Shown: positions 1 through 9,587, numbered from the stretch's first letter. The stretch is DNA of 32,275 bases from JABWAJ01 sp046153985 (GCA_046153985.1 JBJXFD010000656.1:1-32275), one strand, 5' to 3'. Numbers and translations: made by a program. The notes: generated from the letters alone by a model not told the origin.

Positions 1-38
1 TTACGTGTCGGACACTTCCGAAAGTGTCCGACACGTAA
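1..38. repeat. Perfect 17-bp inverted repeat, 4-nt loop
   Basis: The left arm TTACGTGTCGGACACTT is followed by the loop CCGA and by its exact reverse complement, so the 38 bases can form a strong hairpin. It lies at the window edge, so it may be part of a larger element. There is no T-run on the visible side. It could be a bidirectional terminator of an unseen gene or a REP-like palindrome. Confidence 0.75.
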
Positions 39-61
39 GCAACGACATCTCCCCTCTATCT

Positions 62-440
62 GCTCGCGCGTAGGCGGTAGCTGAGCTGGTGGCTGAGCGT
101 AGTCGAAGTTAAGTCGAAGCTCCGCCCCGCGTGTCCTATTCCCCGGGTTTTACCCGGTTTTGGTCTGCCACCTGAAGGGTGGCGACCACAGGCTCGCTCG
201 CGCGCAGGCGGTAGCTGGACGACTTGTACTGAGCGAAGTCGAAATAAGTCGAAGCTCCGCCTCGCATGTCCTATTCTCCGGGCTCTGCCCGGTTTGGGTC
301 TGCCACCTGAAGGTGGCGACCACAGCCCCGCTCGCGCGATGGCGGTAGCTGAGCGAAGTCGAAGCTCCGCCTCGCGTGTACTATTCACCGGGCTCTGCCC
401 GGTTTTGGTCTGCCACCTGAAGGTGGCGACCACAGCCCCG
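62..440. repeat. Three tandem ~134-bp REP-like units with hairpins
   Basis: The word GCTCGCGCG recurs at 62, 196 and 330, exactly 134 bases apart; the third unit is shortened and ends near 440. Each unit ends in a hairpin in which GCCACC and GGTGGC flank TGAA, extended by TGGTC and GACCA (161-188, 295-322, 406-432). In units 2 and 3 this follows a second hairpin, CCGGGC-TCT-GCCCGG. Short reading frames cross the repeats on both strands but have no protein-like character. The 247 bases from here to the gene at 688 hold only a small hairpin. Confidence 0.8.
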
Positions 441-447
441 CGCCGTC

Positions 448-463
448 ATTCCCACCAGGGAAT
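448..463. repeat. Small 6-bp stem hairpin
   Basis: ATTCCC-ACCA-GGGAAT lies just after the tandem repeats. The following AT-rich stretch to 687 is the probable 5' region of the gene at 688, but no convincing Bacteroidota promoter (TTTG, about 19 nt, TAnnTTTG) could be placed in it. Confidence 0.4.
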
Positions 464-687
464 CACTGATACATATCTCTGAATAATCAAAAAATTATAT
501 ACTACGAATTTATCCAATTTAAAATAAAACCCTAAATTGTCCTCATTATACAAAATTCTGATGTGACTGCCTTTGTTGATGAGGTATCTGTGTATCGGCT
601 CACCCGCAACAGGCAATGGAGATAAGTGCTGCGCCAACAGTGCAGAGACAGGCCTATAGAAGAATAATCATATCTTAATTTCCTCAA

Positions 688-3600
688 ATGCATACTACAC
701 CTGCAACTGACCTCCGTTTTTACCTCAATGGCGCCTTAGTCTGCATCCAAAATGCAGACCCGACCATCTTGCTCATTGACTACCTGCGCTCTGCCGAAGT
801 TGGGCTTACCGGTACAAAAATGAATTGTAAACAAGGCGGCTGCGGGGTTTGCACCGTCATGCTGTCCTCGTTTGACAGCATTAGCCGCCAAATCATCACC
901 CGGTCCATCAACTCCTGCATGCACCCGCTGGCCTCGCTCGACGGTATGCTGGTGACCACTGTGGAAGGCACGGGCAGCGTCCTTTCGGCGGTGAGCCGGG
1001 TGCAGCAATGCCTCGCCGAAAACAACGGAACCCAATGCGGATATTGCACCCCGGGCTGGATCATGAACATGACGGCGGCGGTTATGCAAAAAGGGAACCA
1101 ACCCGATACCAAAATCGGCACCAAACAAGAGATCCAAGCCATGTTCGACGGCAACCTCTGCCGTTGCACCGGTTACAGGCCCATTCTTTTCGGGTTTCAG
1201 AAGGAATTTGCCAGCGACTGGAATCCGGAGGTGGATGAAAAAGGCTGCATGACCTGCATCACAGACCCTGCCGAAACCGTCAATGTTGCGCCAACGATCA
1301 CCGTACAATTTCCGGAAGGGTTGAAAAAACCTGCGCGGCCTGTTCAATACGAACAAAATGGATACACCTGGTATCGCCCGGAAAACGTCAAAGAAACGCT
1401 TGATCTGATGGCTCGCCACAAAGGCGACAATACCCGGCTCGTGGTGGGCAACACGTCCATTGGGGTGTATGACAAATACAAAGAAGATCCGCACGTGTTC
1501 ATTGACATCGCCCAATTGGCGGAACTAAGGTTGCAACGGATTGGCAAAGAGCACATAGAAGCAGGATCGGCGCTTACTTACAGCGAATTTATTGACCTGC
1601 TCAATACGGTCCCCGGCGCAAAAGACAGACGTCCTCATTCGGGCCTCGAAGCTGTGAAATACATGGCCGGGCGAACCGCCGGCAATATCGTGCGGAATGC
1701 CGCCAGCTTAGCCGGCAACACCATGATGGTGGTGAAACACATCACAACCGGCGCTCCGTTTCCATCAGACCTCTTCACCGCGCTGGCCATGATGGACGCC
1801 CAGGTCAGGATCTTGTGTCCGGGCTGGAAAGCATCAAAAACATTGGACATTTTAGATTTTGCAACAGCTTATCCGCAGTCAAAAGAATTGCAGGAAGGCG
1901 TTTTGATACTCGGCTATTCCATCCCTCTCCACAAAGGTGCTGTTTGCCAAACCTATAAATGCGCCCTCCGCGAAGTAAACTCCCACAGCATCGTCAACGC
2001 AGGCATGCGGGTTCAATTTGATCCGGCTGGGAAAATTGCCGACGCCACCATCATCCTCGGCGGCATCGGGCCATTGGCTTTCCACGCTACGCTTGCAGAA
2101 CAGGCCCTGCGCGGCAAAGCGCTGACCGAAAAAACGCTCCAAACAGCCTTAGCCGCACTGACACAGGACGTAAAAACGGTCCAAAAAAACACCGCAGCAA
2201 GAATGAGCACCCTGCCGTGGGAAGGGTTCACCGATGCATACCGGCAACACCTTGCGCAGTCGTTTCTGTACAAATTTTTTGTGCAACTAATGGAAAGCCA
2301 ACAACCTGCCAGCGTTCCCGCACCGGTTCGGTCGGCGGGCAGGCGCACCGAACGGCCTGCTTCCAAAGGTACCCAACGATATAAAACCTACCCCGGCGAA
2401 TACCCGGTTAACCAGCCCTATATCAAACTGGAGGCTTTTCTTCAAACAACGGGCGAAGCCGTTTATCCTCAGGACATTCCGTTGCCGCGCCGCGGTCTGG
2501 AAGCCGCTTTTGCCACCAGTCCGTATCCCGCTGCCGACGTGTATTTCATTGTGCCCGGCAAACGCGGCAAGGCAACAACCGAGGCCGTACTGGCGGTGCT
2601 GAAAGCGCAGTTTCCGGGCGTTGTTGACATCGTCACGGCAGCGGATATCCCCGGTGCAAAAGCCATCGGACAAGGCAGCGACCAGCCGCTTTTTTGCATC
2701 GGCATGGATCAGCCCGATGAGGGAACGGTCAATGCACATGGGCAGGCGCTTTGCTTAGTGTTGGCCCAAACGTACCTTGAAGCGCAGGACGCTGCCCAGT
2801 TTCTGCTGACGCAATGTGTTCATTACGAACCGAAAAAGCCCATCATCAGTTTCGAACAGGCGATTGCCGCCGACAGCATTTTTGCCGACAAGGGCGCCTA
2901 TCCCGTACACATCTGGAAAATCACCCGGGAAAAAACCGATTCCACCTGGGCAAACACCGCCCTGAACGACCTCCCGGCGACTGTAACCCTCGATCAAACC
3001 CCTTGCATCGTAGTGAAAGGCGCGCAGGAAACGGGCAGTCAGCTCCATTTTTACATGGAATCTCAAGCCGCGCTGGCCCTTCCCGGGGAAGAGGCGCAAC
3101 TGATCATCCACCCCTCCACGCAATCGCCCGACTCCATCCAGTCGAGCGCGGTGGACGTGCTGAAACCCGCCTCCGTCAAGCCTGGCGAAGCCACGCCCAA
3201 GCTCAACAAAGTAGACGTGCGGGTGAAACGCCTCGGCGGTGGTTATGGCGGCAAATGCGATCAGTCCATGTTTGCTTCGGCGCCCGCAGCGGTGGCAGCC
3301 TGGAAGCACCAACGCCCCGTCAGGTTAGCCAATCTGCGGGCAGTGGACACAGCAGTCTACGGGCACCGCCATCCTTTGTTGTCAAAATACGCGGTTGCCA
3401 TTGCCAGCGACGGCCCAAACAAGGGAAAAATCCTGGGTTGGCGCGCAGATTTTCATTTGGACGGCGGATACACCTACGATGCCTCTTTTGTGGTGAGCGA
3501 CTGCGTGCAGTTGCGCTGCGATTCGGCCTATTTTGTGCCCAACTGGCAGACGTCCTCTGACGTGTGCAAAACGAACAAGGCAAGCAATACGGCTTTCCGT

Positions 3601-4956
3601 TCCATGGGCTTAGTGCAGGGCCTCATCGCCCAGGAAGAAGCGCTGGAGGCCGCCGCCCACGCCATTGGCATGCTTCCGGAAAATGTGCGGGCTAAAAACC
3701 TGTACCAAACCGGCCAGACCACGCCATTCGGCCAGGTTGTGGAAGATTGCTACCTGCAAAGGGTTTGGGAAGCGACCCGGAAAAAATCGGGGTTTGACAA
3801 ACGATTGGCGCAGGTGAATGATTTTAATGCAAAAAACCGCTGGCGCAAACGGGGCATTTCCCTCATCCCGGTGAAGTACGCTTCGGGGTACAACGCCACT
3901 TTTCTGGAACAGGCCGGCGCGCTCGTTGAAGTCTATGACCAGGACGCTTCGGTGCTGGTGCGCCAGGGCGGCGTTGACATGGGGCAGGGCCTGAACACGA
4001 TCGTGGCCCAAATCGCCGCCAAAAGTCTGGGCGTATCGCTGAGCCTGATCCGGATCGCCGAAATGGACACCGCCGTGATCCCCAATCCCGTCAGCACCGG
4101 CGCTTCTACCGGCTCCGCCTTCAATGGCAAAGCCGTGGAGGAAGCTTGTAAAAAATTGAAAAAACGCCTGCAGAAATGGCTGCACGCCAAAGGCCCGGAA
4201 TTTTGTAAAAACTACCAGTTTTTTGGCCAGCCGGCGCCCCTGCCTTACAATACCGATTACCGGAAAATTGAATGGGACGACGCCTCCTGGCCGGCAGTCG
4301 TGCACGAAGCCAATCAGGAACGCATCAATTTATCGGAGCAGGTGCGAGTCGCCATTCAAGGGGGCGAAAAAGTAGACGCGTCCGACACCTTTACCTTCAA
4401 ACCCGGAACCATCCCCGAAACGGTGAACCAGTTTGTCGGGTTCACGTTCAGCGCGGCGTGTACTGAAGTAGAAATTGACGTGCTCACCGGCGAAACAACC
4501 GTCCTGCGGGCCGATCTGGTCTACGACATGGGCAAAAGCATCAATCCGGCCATTGACATCGGCCAGGTGGAAGGCGCTTTTGTGCAGGGGCTTGGTTTTG
4601 TGCTGTACGAAGACATGGTTTACCAACCAGACGGCCCATATAAAGGCGCCTTAAACTCCCTCAACACCTGGGAATATAAGCCGCCCGCAGTCACGTCCAT
4701 TCCCCTGGAAATGCACGTGGACCTATTCCCGTATCCGCGAAAAATGAGAGCCCCCAACCTGCTTTTTTCATCCAAAGAAGTGGGAGAACCGCCGCTTTGT
4801 CTGGCTGCCACGGTATTTTTTGCTGTCAAGCACGCCATCCTTGCCGCCCGGCAGGATCGGGGGCATTCGGAATGGTTCCCCCTTTATGCGCCGGCAACGG
4901 TGCAGCGGATTCGGGAAGCTTGTTTGGTGGAAACGGGGGATTTGAGGGTGGAGTGA
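688..4956 (+). CDS. Xanthine dehydrogenase-family molybdenum hydroxylase, single chain
   Basis: A 1422-aa fusion with the eukaryote-like order 2x[2Fe-2S], FAD, molybdopterin. The first cluster has C47, C52, C55 and C77 (motif CKQGGCGVC); the second has C117, C120, C158 and C160. The FAD domain spans about 215-440 and the Moco domain begins near 570 (TTGEAVYPQDIP). The Moco motifs GGGYGGK (851-856), NTAFRSMG (from 967) and GGVDMGQGL (from 1094) and the catalytic-type glutamate E1367 in KEVGEPP are present, so the enzyme looks active. By eye alignment to bovine XDH, the purine-pocket residues differ: C857 replaces E802, C939 replaces R880, M973 replaces F914, and Y1068-N1069 replaces F1009-T1010. 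Substrate is therefore open: xanthine, another N-heterocycle or an aldehyde. No XdhC-type chaperone is adjacent. The ATG at 688 has no Shine-Dalgarno. It converges on pstB with a 13-nt gap. Confidence 0.9.
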   Translation: MHTTPATDLRFYLNGALVCIQNADPTILLIDYLRSAEVGLTGTKMNCKQGGCGVCTVMLSSFDSISRQIITRSINSCMHPLASLDGMLVTTVEGTGSVLSAVSRVQQCLAENNGTQCGYCTPGWIMNMTAAVMQKGNQPDTKIGTKQEIQAMFDGNLCRCTGYRPILFGFQKEFASDWNPEVDEKGCMTCITDPAETVNVAPTITVQFPEGLKKPARPVQYEQNGYTWYRPENVKETLDLMARHKGDNTRLVVGNTSIGVYDKYKEDPHVFIDIAQLAELRLQRIGKEHIEAGSALTYSEFIDLLNTVPGAKDRRPHSGLEAVKYMAGRTAGNIVRNAASLAGNTMMVVKHITTGAPFPSDLFTALAMMDAQVRILCPGWKASKTLDILDFATAYPQSKELQEGVLILGYSIPLHKGAVCQTYKCALREVNSHSIVNAGMRVQFDPAGKIADATIILGGIGPLAFHATLAEQALRGKALTEKTLQTALAALTQDVKTVQKNTAARMSTLPWEGFTDAYRQHLAQSFLYKFFVQLMESQQPASVPAPVRSAGRRTERPASKGTQRYKTYPGEYPVNQPYIKLEAFLQTTGEAVYPQDIPLPRRGLEAAFATSPYPAADVYFIVPGKRGKATTEAVLAVLKAQFPGVVDIVTAADIPGAKAIGQGSDQPLFCIGMDQPDEGTVNAHGQALCLVLAQTYLEAQDAAQFLLTQCVHYEPKKPIISFEQAIAADSIFADKGAYPVHIWKITREKTDSTWANTALNDLPATVTLDQTPCIVVKGAQETGSQLHFYMESQAALALPGEEAQLIIHPSTQSPDSIQSSAVDVLKPASVKPGEATPKLNKVDVRVKRLGGGYGGKCDQSMFASAPAAVAAWKHQRPVRLANLRAVDTAVYGHRHPLLSKYAVAIASDGPNKGKILGWRADFHLDGGYTYDASFVVSDCVQLRCDSAYFVPNWQTSSDVCKTNKASNTAFRSMGLVQGLIAQEEALEAAAHAIGMLPENVRAKNLYQTGQTTPFGQVVEDCYLQRVWEATRKKSGFDKRLAQVNDFNAKNRWRKRGISLIPVKYASGYNATFLEQAGALVEVYDQDASVLVRQGGVDMGQGLNTIVAQIAAKSLGVSLSLIRIAEMDTAVIPNPVSTGASTGSAFNGKAVEEACKKLKKRLQKWLHAKGPEFCKNYQFFGQPAPLPYNTDYRKIEWDDASWPAVVHEANQERINLSEQVRVAIQGGEKVDASDTFTFKPGTIPETVNQFVGFTFSAACTEVEIDVLTGETTVLRADLVYDMGKSINPAIDIGQVEGAFVQGLGFVLYEDMVYQPDGPYKGALNSLNTWEYKPPAVTSIPLEMHVDLFPYPRKMRAPNLLFSSKEVGEPPLCLAATVFFAVKHAILAARQDRGHSEWFPLYAPATVQRIREACLVETGDLRVE

Positions 4957-4969
4957 CCAATTATTATAG

Positions 4970-5725
4970 TTACCCAAAATGTCCGTTCACATAATTTTGG
5001 GTCAGCTCTTTTTCCGGGTCGTTAAAAATCTTGTCGCAGGTTCCGAATTCGATCAGTTCGCCTAAGTACATGAATGCAACGTTATCGGAAATTCGCTGGG
5101 CTTGTTGCATGTTATGCGTGACAATCACGATCGTATAATCCTTTTTCAGGCTCAGGATCAATTCTTCTATTTTGTGGGTGCTGATAGGGTCTAATGCCGA
5201 GCAGGGTTCATCCATTAAAATAACTTCGGGGCGGAGCACAACCGTTCTTGCAATGCACAGGCGTTGCTGTTGTCCGCCGGATAATTTTACTGCCGGTTTT
5301 TTTAATTCATCTTTTACTTCTTCCCATAAATAGCTCTCTTTCAGTGCCGATTCAATTAATTTTGGAATTTCATTCTTCGAAAATTTATGAATATTTAAAG
5401 CATAAGCAAGGTTTTCATAAATACTTTTGGGCAAGGGATTGGGCTTTTGAAAAACCATCCCGATTCTTTTGCGCAACTCGGTAACGGAATACCTTTTTTC
5501 GTAAATATCAACATCGTCTAATTTTATGCGGCCTTCTATTTTTGCATCCGCAGTCAAATCATGCATGCGGTTGAATGCGCGGAGCAAAGTAGATTTTCCA
5601 CAGCCAGATGGGCCGATCAAGGCAGTAACCTGATTTTTCGGGAAATCAATATTGACGTTTTTTAATATTTGCTTATTCCCGAAATACAAATTCAGCGCAT
5701 GCGCAGATAATTTAATGTCGTTCAT
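4970..5725 (-). CDS. pstB: Phosphate ABC transporter ATP-binding protein PstB
   Basis: An ABC ATPase that powers phosphate import through PstCA at the cytoplasmic face. Visible motifs are Walker A GPSGCGKST, a Q-loop in GMVFQKPNP, signature LSGGQQQR, Walker B VILMDEP followed by the D-loop SALDP, and the switch histidine in VTHNMQQ. The frame is open up to 5767, but the ATG at 5725 (MNDIKLSAH) is preferred. It gives 251 aa, the usual PstB length, and begins 1 nt after the pstA stop, so translation is probably coupled. It is the last gene of pstSCAB; no phoU follows. The end lies 13 nt from the convergent hydroxylase gene with no clear terminator. Confidence 0.95.
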   Translation of the reverse strand: MNDIKLSAHALNLYFGNKQILKNVNIDFPKNQVTALIGPSGCGKSTLLRAFNRMHDLTADAKIEGRIKLDDVDIYEKRYSVTELRKRIGMVFQKPNPLPKSIYENLAYALNIHKFSKNEIPKLIESALKESYLWEEVKDELKKPAVKLSGGQQQRLCIARTVVLRPEVILMDEPCSALDPISTHKIEELILSLKKDYTIVIVTHNMQQAQRISDNVAFMYLGELIEFGTCDKIFNDPEKELTQNYVNGHFG

Positions 5726-5726
5726 A

Positions 5727-6572
5727 TCAATCCTGTGTTCTATGCTTAAACCGGATGTAAAAAGCAATGATGTTTAGTGAAAAAACCAAAATAATCAGCA
5801 CCGATGCTGTTCCGTAAGCCAATGGCCTCACCTGTTCAATCGAGGTATGTTGCGTAGAAAGCATATACAAATGGTAAGGCAAAGCCATAAATTCCTGGTT
5901 GGCGGAAATGGTCAATCCATTGATGTAAAATGCGACCCCGGTAAATAAGATCGGCGCCGTCTCTCCCGCTGCTCTGGAAAGCGTCAAAATAACCCCGGTC
6001 AGGATTCCCGGCAGGGCTTTGGGCAGCACGACGTCTCTGATTGTTTCAAACTGCGTGGCGCCCAGGGCTAAGGTCGCTTCCCGCATGCTGTTCGGAATGC
6101 GTTTCAGGGCTTCTTCTGTTGTGGTGATGATGTAAGGCAACGAAAGCAGCCCAAGGGTTAATCCGGCAGACAAAACGGACGTTCCCATCCTGAAGGCCTG
6201 AACGAAAAGCGCCAACCCGAATAAACCGTAAATAATGGATGGAATCCCTGCAAGGTTTCGGATGGAAGCCCGGATAAGATTGGTGAGCGCAGAGGGGGTG
6301 GCGTATTCGTTGAGGTAAATCGCACAGGCAACGCCGAAAGGGACGGCAAAAAGCGTGGTGATGATGGTCAGTAAAAATGTGCCGATAATGGCAGGTAAAA
6401 TTCCACCTTTGGTCATCCCATCGTTGGGAAACTGGCTGATAAACTCCCAGGATAAAGAAGATGCGCCTTTTGAAAAAATATCGAATAGAATAATGCCGAG
6501 AAACAGGCAGACCAGCAGGGTGCTACCCAACAACAACATCCAGTTAAATAGGGACAATAACCTGTTTTTCAT
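5727..6572 (-). CDS. pstA: Phosphate ABC transporter permease PstA
   Basis: A 281-aa inner-membrane permease, one half of the phosphate channel with PstC. About six hydrophobic helices are visible, the first at roughly 10-32. The central region has the binding-protein-dependent permease loop (EATLALGATQFETIRDV, followed by PKALPGILTGV) that couples to PstB. The segment GETAPILFTG is typical of PstA. The start codon overlaps the pstC stop by 4 bases (ATGA). Length is normal for the family. Confidence 0.94.
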   Translation of the reverse strand: MKNRLLSLFNWMLLLGSTLLVCLFLGIILFDIFSKGASSLSWEFISQFPNDGMTKGGILPAIIGTFLLTIITTLFAVPFGVACAIYLNEYATPSALTNLIRASIRNLAGIPSIIYGLFGLALFVQAFRMGTSVLSAGLTLGLLSLPYIITTTEEALKRIPNSMREATLALGATQFETIRDVVLPKALPGILTGVILTLSRAAGETAPILFTGVAFYINGLTISANQEFMALPYHLYMLSTQHTSIEQVRPLAYGTASVLIILVFSLNIIAFYIRFKHRTQD

Positions 6573-7456
6573 GCATGAAACTTTCTTAGCCTGTTGGCAA
6601 AATATTCGCCGAGTAGATTGATGGTCAAGGTGATCAGAAAAAGCACGGCAGCAATTGCAAAAAGCGCAAAATAATGGGTGGTTTGATAAGGGACTTCGCC
6701 CATTTCAATGGCAATGGTCGCTGTGATGGTACGGATGGCATCCAAAAAATCAGTAGGCTGGGCGGCAGCATTGCCTGTGGCCATTAAGACTGTCATCGTT
6801 TCGCCCAAAGCCCGACCCAGCCCCAGCATGACTGCGGCAATCAACCCTGGCAAGGCAGCAGGCAGGGTCACCCTAAAAAGGGTTTCCCATTTATTTGCGC
6901 CTAAAGCCATAGAGGCTTCCCGGTAACTTTTGGGTACCGCATTGATTGCGTCTTCACTGATGGTGATGATGGTGGGCAAAGCCATGATGGCCAATAAAAT
7001 AGAGCCGTTTAATGCGTTCAGCCCATTTTGGATGCCAAATAATTTAGCAATGCCGGGGCCAACGAGCACGATGCCCAAAAAGCCGATGGCCACAGAAGGA
7101 ATAGCCGCCAGCATTTCAATAAGCGGTTTTAAGATGGCCTGCAATCTTGGCGGCGCAAATTCCGACAAAAAAGCTGCTGTCAGGATGCCCAAAGGTACTG
7201 CAATGATCATGGAACCTAAAGCAACCAGGCCGGTACTGCTCAACAGTGGAAGGATGCCGTATTGGCTTTTGGAATGGCTGGGATTCCATTGAGATCCTGT
7301 GAAAAAATCAGCCGGTTTTATATCGAAAAAGAAGGCAATGCTGTTGTAGAGCAACATCAGAAAAATACCTCCAAGCAACAGGATGGTGATCAGCCCGGTC
7401 GCTTTAAATACCTGCTTAAAAAACCAATCTATATTTTCCCTTCTCCGGATGCTCAT
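6569..7456 (-). CDS. pstC: Phosphate ABC transporter permease PstC
   Basis: A 295-aa inner-membrane permease, partner of PstA. The N-terminal helix at about 20-40 is followed by a periplasmic loop and a five-helix transport domain. The EAA-type loop (EASMALGANKWETLFRV, then LPAALPGL) and the PstC-typical run ALGETMTVLMATGNAA are visible. It overlaps pstS upstream and pstA downstream by 4-base ATGA junctions, which indicates one translationally coupled operon. Confidence 0.94.
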   Translation of the reverse strand: MSIRRRENIDWFFKQVFKATGLITILLLGGIFLMLLYNSIAFFFDIKPADFFTGSQWNPSHSKSQYGILPLLSSTGLVALGSMIIAVPLGILTAAFLSEFAPPRLQAILKPLIEMLAAIPSVAIGFLGIVLVGPGIAKLFGIQNGLNALNGSILLAIMALPTIITISEDAINAVPKSYREASMALGANKWETLFRVTLPAALPGLIAAVMLGLGRALGETMTVLMATGNAAAQPTDFLDAIRTITATIAIEMGEVPYQTTHYFALFAIAAVLFLITLTINLLGEYFANRLRKFHA

Positions 7457-8301
7457 CTTTCTTTATTTACAGGATAATAACCTGCCGATTGTATGATTTT
7501 TTGACCAGTTACGCTTTTTTCAAAATCAAGAATGGGCTTGATCTTTTCATAGGAATTTGCCTTGTAATATTGAAACAAGGGCCTTTGAAAGAAATATTCC
7601 CCGGCTGCAATCATTGAGGCATCCAGAGGAGAAATAGCGCGCGAGCCTTTTTTATCATATACCAGCAGTACTTTGATGCCCTTACTGCCGCCATGAATGA
7701 CATAGCCTGCACCTACATAGCCAAAACCAGAACGGTCTGCTTTAATGCCTTCCAATATCTGGGCATTGCCGTTCATTTCTTTAGCGTGCGGACTAAATTC
7801 GATGCCCAATTTTTTCTTGATAAATTCGTGTGTACCCGAATTGCTTTGCCTGCCATAAATATTGATGGGTAAATTTTCTCCGGTCAGGAACGACCAGTTC
7901 TTGTAATGTCCATCGAGTATTTTAGCCACATCGGAGGTGCTGATGGAATCTATTGGGAGGTCATCCGATACGATGAAAGCAATGGCATCCTGTGCAAAAA
8001 TGAAAGAATCAACGATGATGCTTCTGGTTTGGAACAGCTCAATTTCTTTGCTGTTGATGCGACGGGATGAGTTGGCGATGTCCGCAGTGCCGTTCAGCAA
8101 GGAGGCAATGCCCAAGCCCGAACCACCTCCGGATATGGACACAAAAACTCCGGGATGGTCATGGTGGAAGGATTCCGCTAATTGGACAGCTAAGTTGACT
8201 TCAGTATCCGATCCTTTTATTTTTATGGCGTGGCTATCCCTGGAGCAAGACAGAAGTAGAATAAGCCCGAACCATAAAAAGCGCCTCATGATACCAATCA
8301 A
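7453..8301 (-). CDS. pstS: Phosphate-binding lipoprotein, PstS family
   Basis: A 282-aa periplasmic solute-binding protein. The N-terminal hydrophobic segment ends in a lipobox (LLLSC, Cys19), so it is probably a lipoprotein; a second ATG at codon 5 would give a shorter signal. The start of the mature part, IKGSDTEVNLAVQLAESF, and the ligand-loop motif SISGGGSGLGIASLLNG with ADIANSSR match the PstS-like PBP domain. SNSGTHEFIKKK in the second lobe is also typical. It is the first gene of pstSCAB. Its 5' region (8302-8426) separates it from the phytase gene. Confidence 0.92.
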   Translation of the reverse strand: MIGIMRRFLWFGLILLLSCSRDSHAIKIKGSDTEVNLAVQLAESFHHDHPGVFVSISGGGSGLGIASLLNGTADIANSSRRINSKEIELFQTRSIIVDSFIFAQDAIAFIVSDDLPIDSISTSDVAKILDGHYKNWSFLTGENLPINIYGRQSNSGTHEFIKKKLGIEFSPHAKEMNGNAQILEGIKADRSGFGYVGAGYVIHGGSKGIKVLLVYDKKGSRAISPLDASMIAAGEYFFQRPLFQYYKANSYEKIKPILDFEKSVTGQKIIQSAGYYPVNKER

Positions 8302-8381
8302 TTTTTAGAACAGTAAAGCAAGGCAATAAGTAGGTGACAATCAAATAATTGAGGTTATCTTATCGTTAAGAATTGGCCCGA

Positions 8382-8403
8382 CAGGTTAACTGGACGTTAC
8401 CTG
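8382..8403. promoter_or_regulatory. Imperfect inverted repeat upstream of pstS
   Basis: CAGGTTAAC and GTTACCTG are separated by TGGAC. The site lies about 80 bases upstream of the pstS start and 24 bases past the phytase stop. It may be an operator for a phosphate-responsive regulator or the stem of a weak terminator. No E. coli-type Pho box is visible. Assignment is a guess from position and symmetry. Confidence 0.3.
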
Positions 8404-8426
8404 CTAATCAGAATGGTTAAAAATCA

Positions 8427-9506
8427 TTACTCTGTGGGCGTATGCTTTTGCTGTAGCCGCGCTTCCAATTGCTCCCACCGGTAAATCTGAAAGGTTTTAT
8501 CCGCAGACATGGCCACAAACAACCCTTTGGGAAAACCTTTGCCAAGTGGCGTACTGCATGATTCCGAGCCATCACTGTCCATCGTGGACATGGGTATTAT
8601 GGCAATTCGTTTGTGCTCATGAGGATTGCCAGGCGTTCCTGCTCTTGTGAAAACATGGAAGCGATTGGCCTGCTGATCCGAAACCAGGATATAGCCTTTT
8701 CCTCCGGGTTGCGTGTAAATAGAAATCCCTTCGTGGTCATCTGCAAAATCCCGGTTGGCGAAAAATGCCAATTCTGTATTACTGCTATCCGGATGGGCAT
8801 GGTATTTGCGCACACCGGATCCTTCGTCGGAATAGTAAATGTAGCCCATCTCGTCGTCCACTGCTATGGCTTCGATCTCTTTGCCCCCTTTGAATGCCCC
8901 GAACTTTCGCACCGGTTCTGCAACCACAACTCCGGAGCTGTCTTTTAATAAATATTGCCATAAGTAGCTCCCATCCGGACCGCTTTTACGGCTTACAAAA
9001 ACGTAAATTTTACGATCTGCCGGTGATTTATACAAACCAATACCCATTGGAGACACCACTTCTTCTCCTTTGAAAACATCAATACCCCCATTGTCAACAA
9101 AGGCCATTTCAGGCGCCCGAAGCACCCGGATATTATCACCATTGCGCTGCGCAAATACAGCAATGTCAATGGTGTCTCCGTTCAGTATGAACCCATATTC
9201 GACATCTATATTATTGGGCCGTGGAAGCCCGGCAACTGATTTTTCTTTCAGAAGTTTACCTGCTAAGTTAAACACGAAAACCCCGCCATTTTCATCGCCT
9301 TTATCCGTGCCCAGAATCAGGCTTTTCTCGGGATCTGTTGGATGAATCCAAATAGCAGGGTCGTCGGTATCTGTTGGCGTAAGATCCGTAATAAAATCTG
9401 GTTTTAAAGCGTCGCTGGCAACTACGGCAGTTTGTTTTGAACCGCATGCATAAAAAAGCATGAGGGTAAACAGTGCCGGAAAAAACTTAATAAAAGAATG
9501 GAACAT
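8427..9506 (-). CDS. Beta-propeller phytase (3-phytase), lipoprotein
   Basis: The protein is predicted to release phosphate from phytate with calcium, at the cell surface or in the periplasm. The beta-propeller phytase signature DTDDPAIWIHP, followed by SLILGTDKG and GGVFVFNLAGK, is near the N-terminus. Later blades contain RPNNIDVEYGF, KGGKEIEAIAVDDEMGYIYY, FADDHEGISIY and KGFPKGLFVAMS, the expected acidic blade motifs. The frame is open to 9548, but the ATG at 9506 gives a lipoprotein signal (MFHSFIKFFP..., Cys21 in FYAC) and 359 aa. The gene follows the TonB receptor gene by about 80 bases on the same strand and precedes pstSCAB, fitting release and then uptake of phosphate. Confidence 0.88.
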   Translation of the reverse strand: MFHSFIKFFPALFTLMLFYACGSKQTAVVASDALKPDFITDLTPTDTDDPAIWIHPTDPEKSLILGTDKGDENGGVFVFNLAGKLLKEKSVAGLPRPNNIDVEYGFILNGDTIDIAVFAQRNGDNIRVLRAPEMAFVDNGGIDVFKGEEVVSPMGIGLYKSPADRKIYVFVSRKSGPDGSYLWQYLLKDSSGVVVAEPVRKFGAFKGGKEIEAIAVDDEMGYIYYSDEGSGVRKYHAHPDSSNTELAFFANRDFADDHEGISIYTQPGGKGYILVSDQQANRFHVFTRAGTPGNPHEHKRIAIIPMSTMDSDGSESCSTPLGKGFPKGLFVAMSADKTFQIYRWEQLEARLQQKHTPTE

Positions 9507-9587
9507 GATTGCTGCGATGAAGGTGAGAGGCTGCTCTGTGAAGGGCAACCTCTCCCGATTAGTTGGTAAATGAAATGAAACAAAAAT

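Noticed and set aside
56..482. Reading frames of 62-125 codons across the tandem repeats
   Set aside because: They exist on both strands, follow the repeat period and consist of repeat-encoded low-complexity peptides.
446..637. 63-codon minus-strand ORF upstream of the hydroxylase gene
   Set aside because: It overlaps the end of the tandem repeats and has no recognisable protein features.
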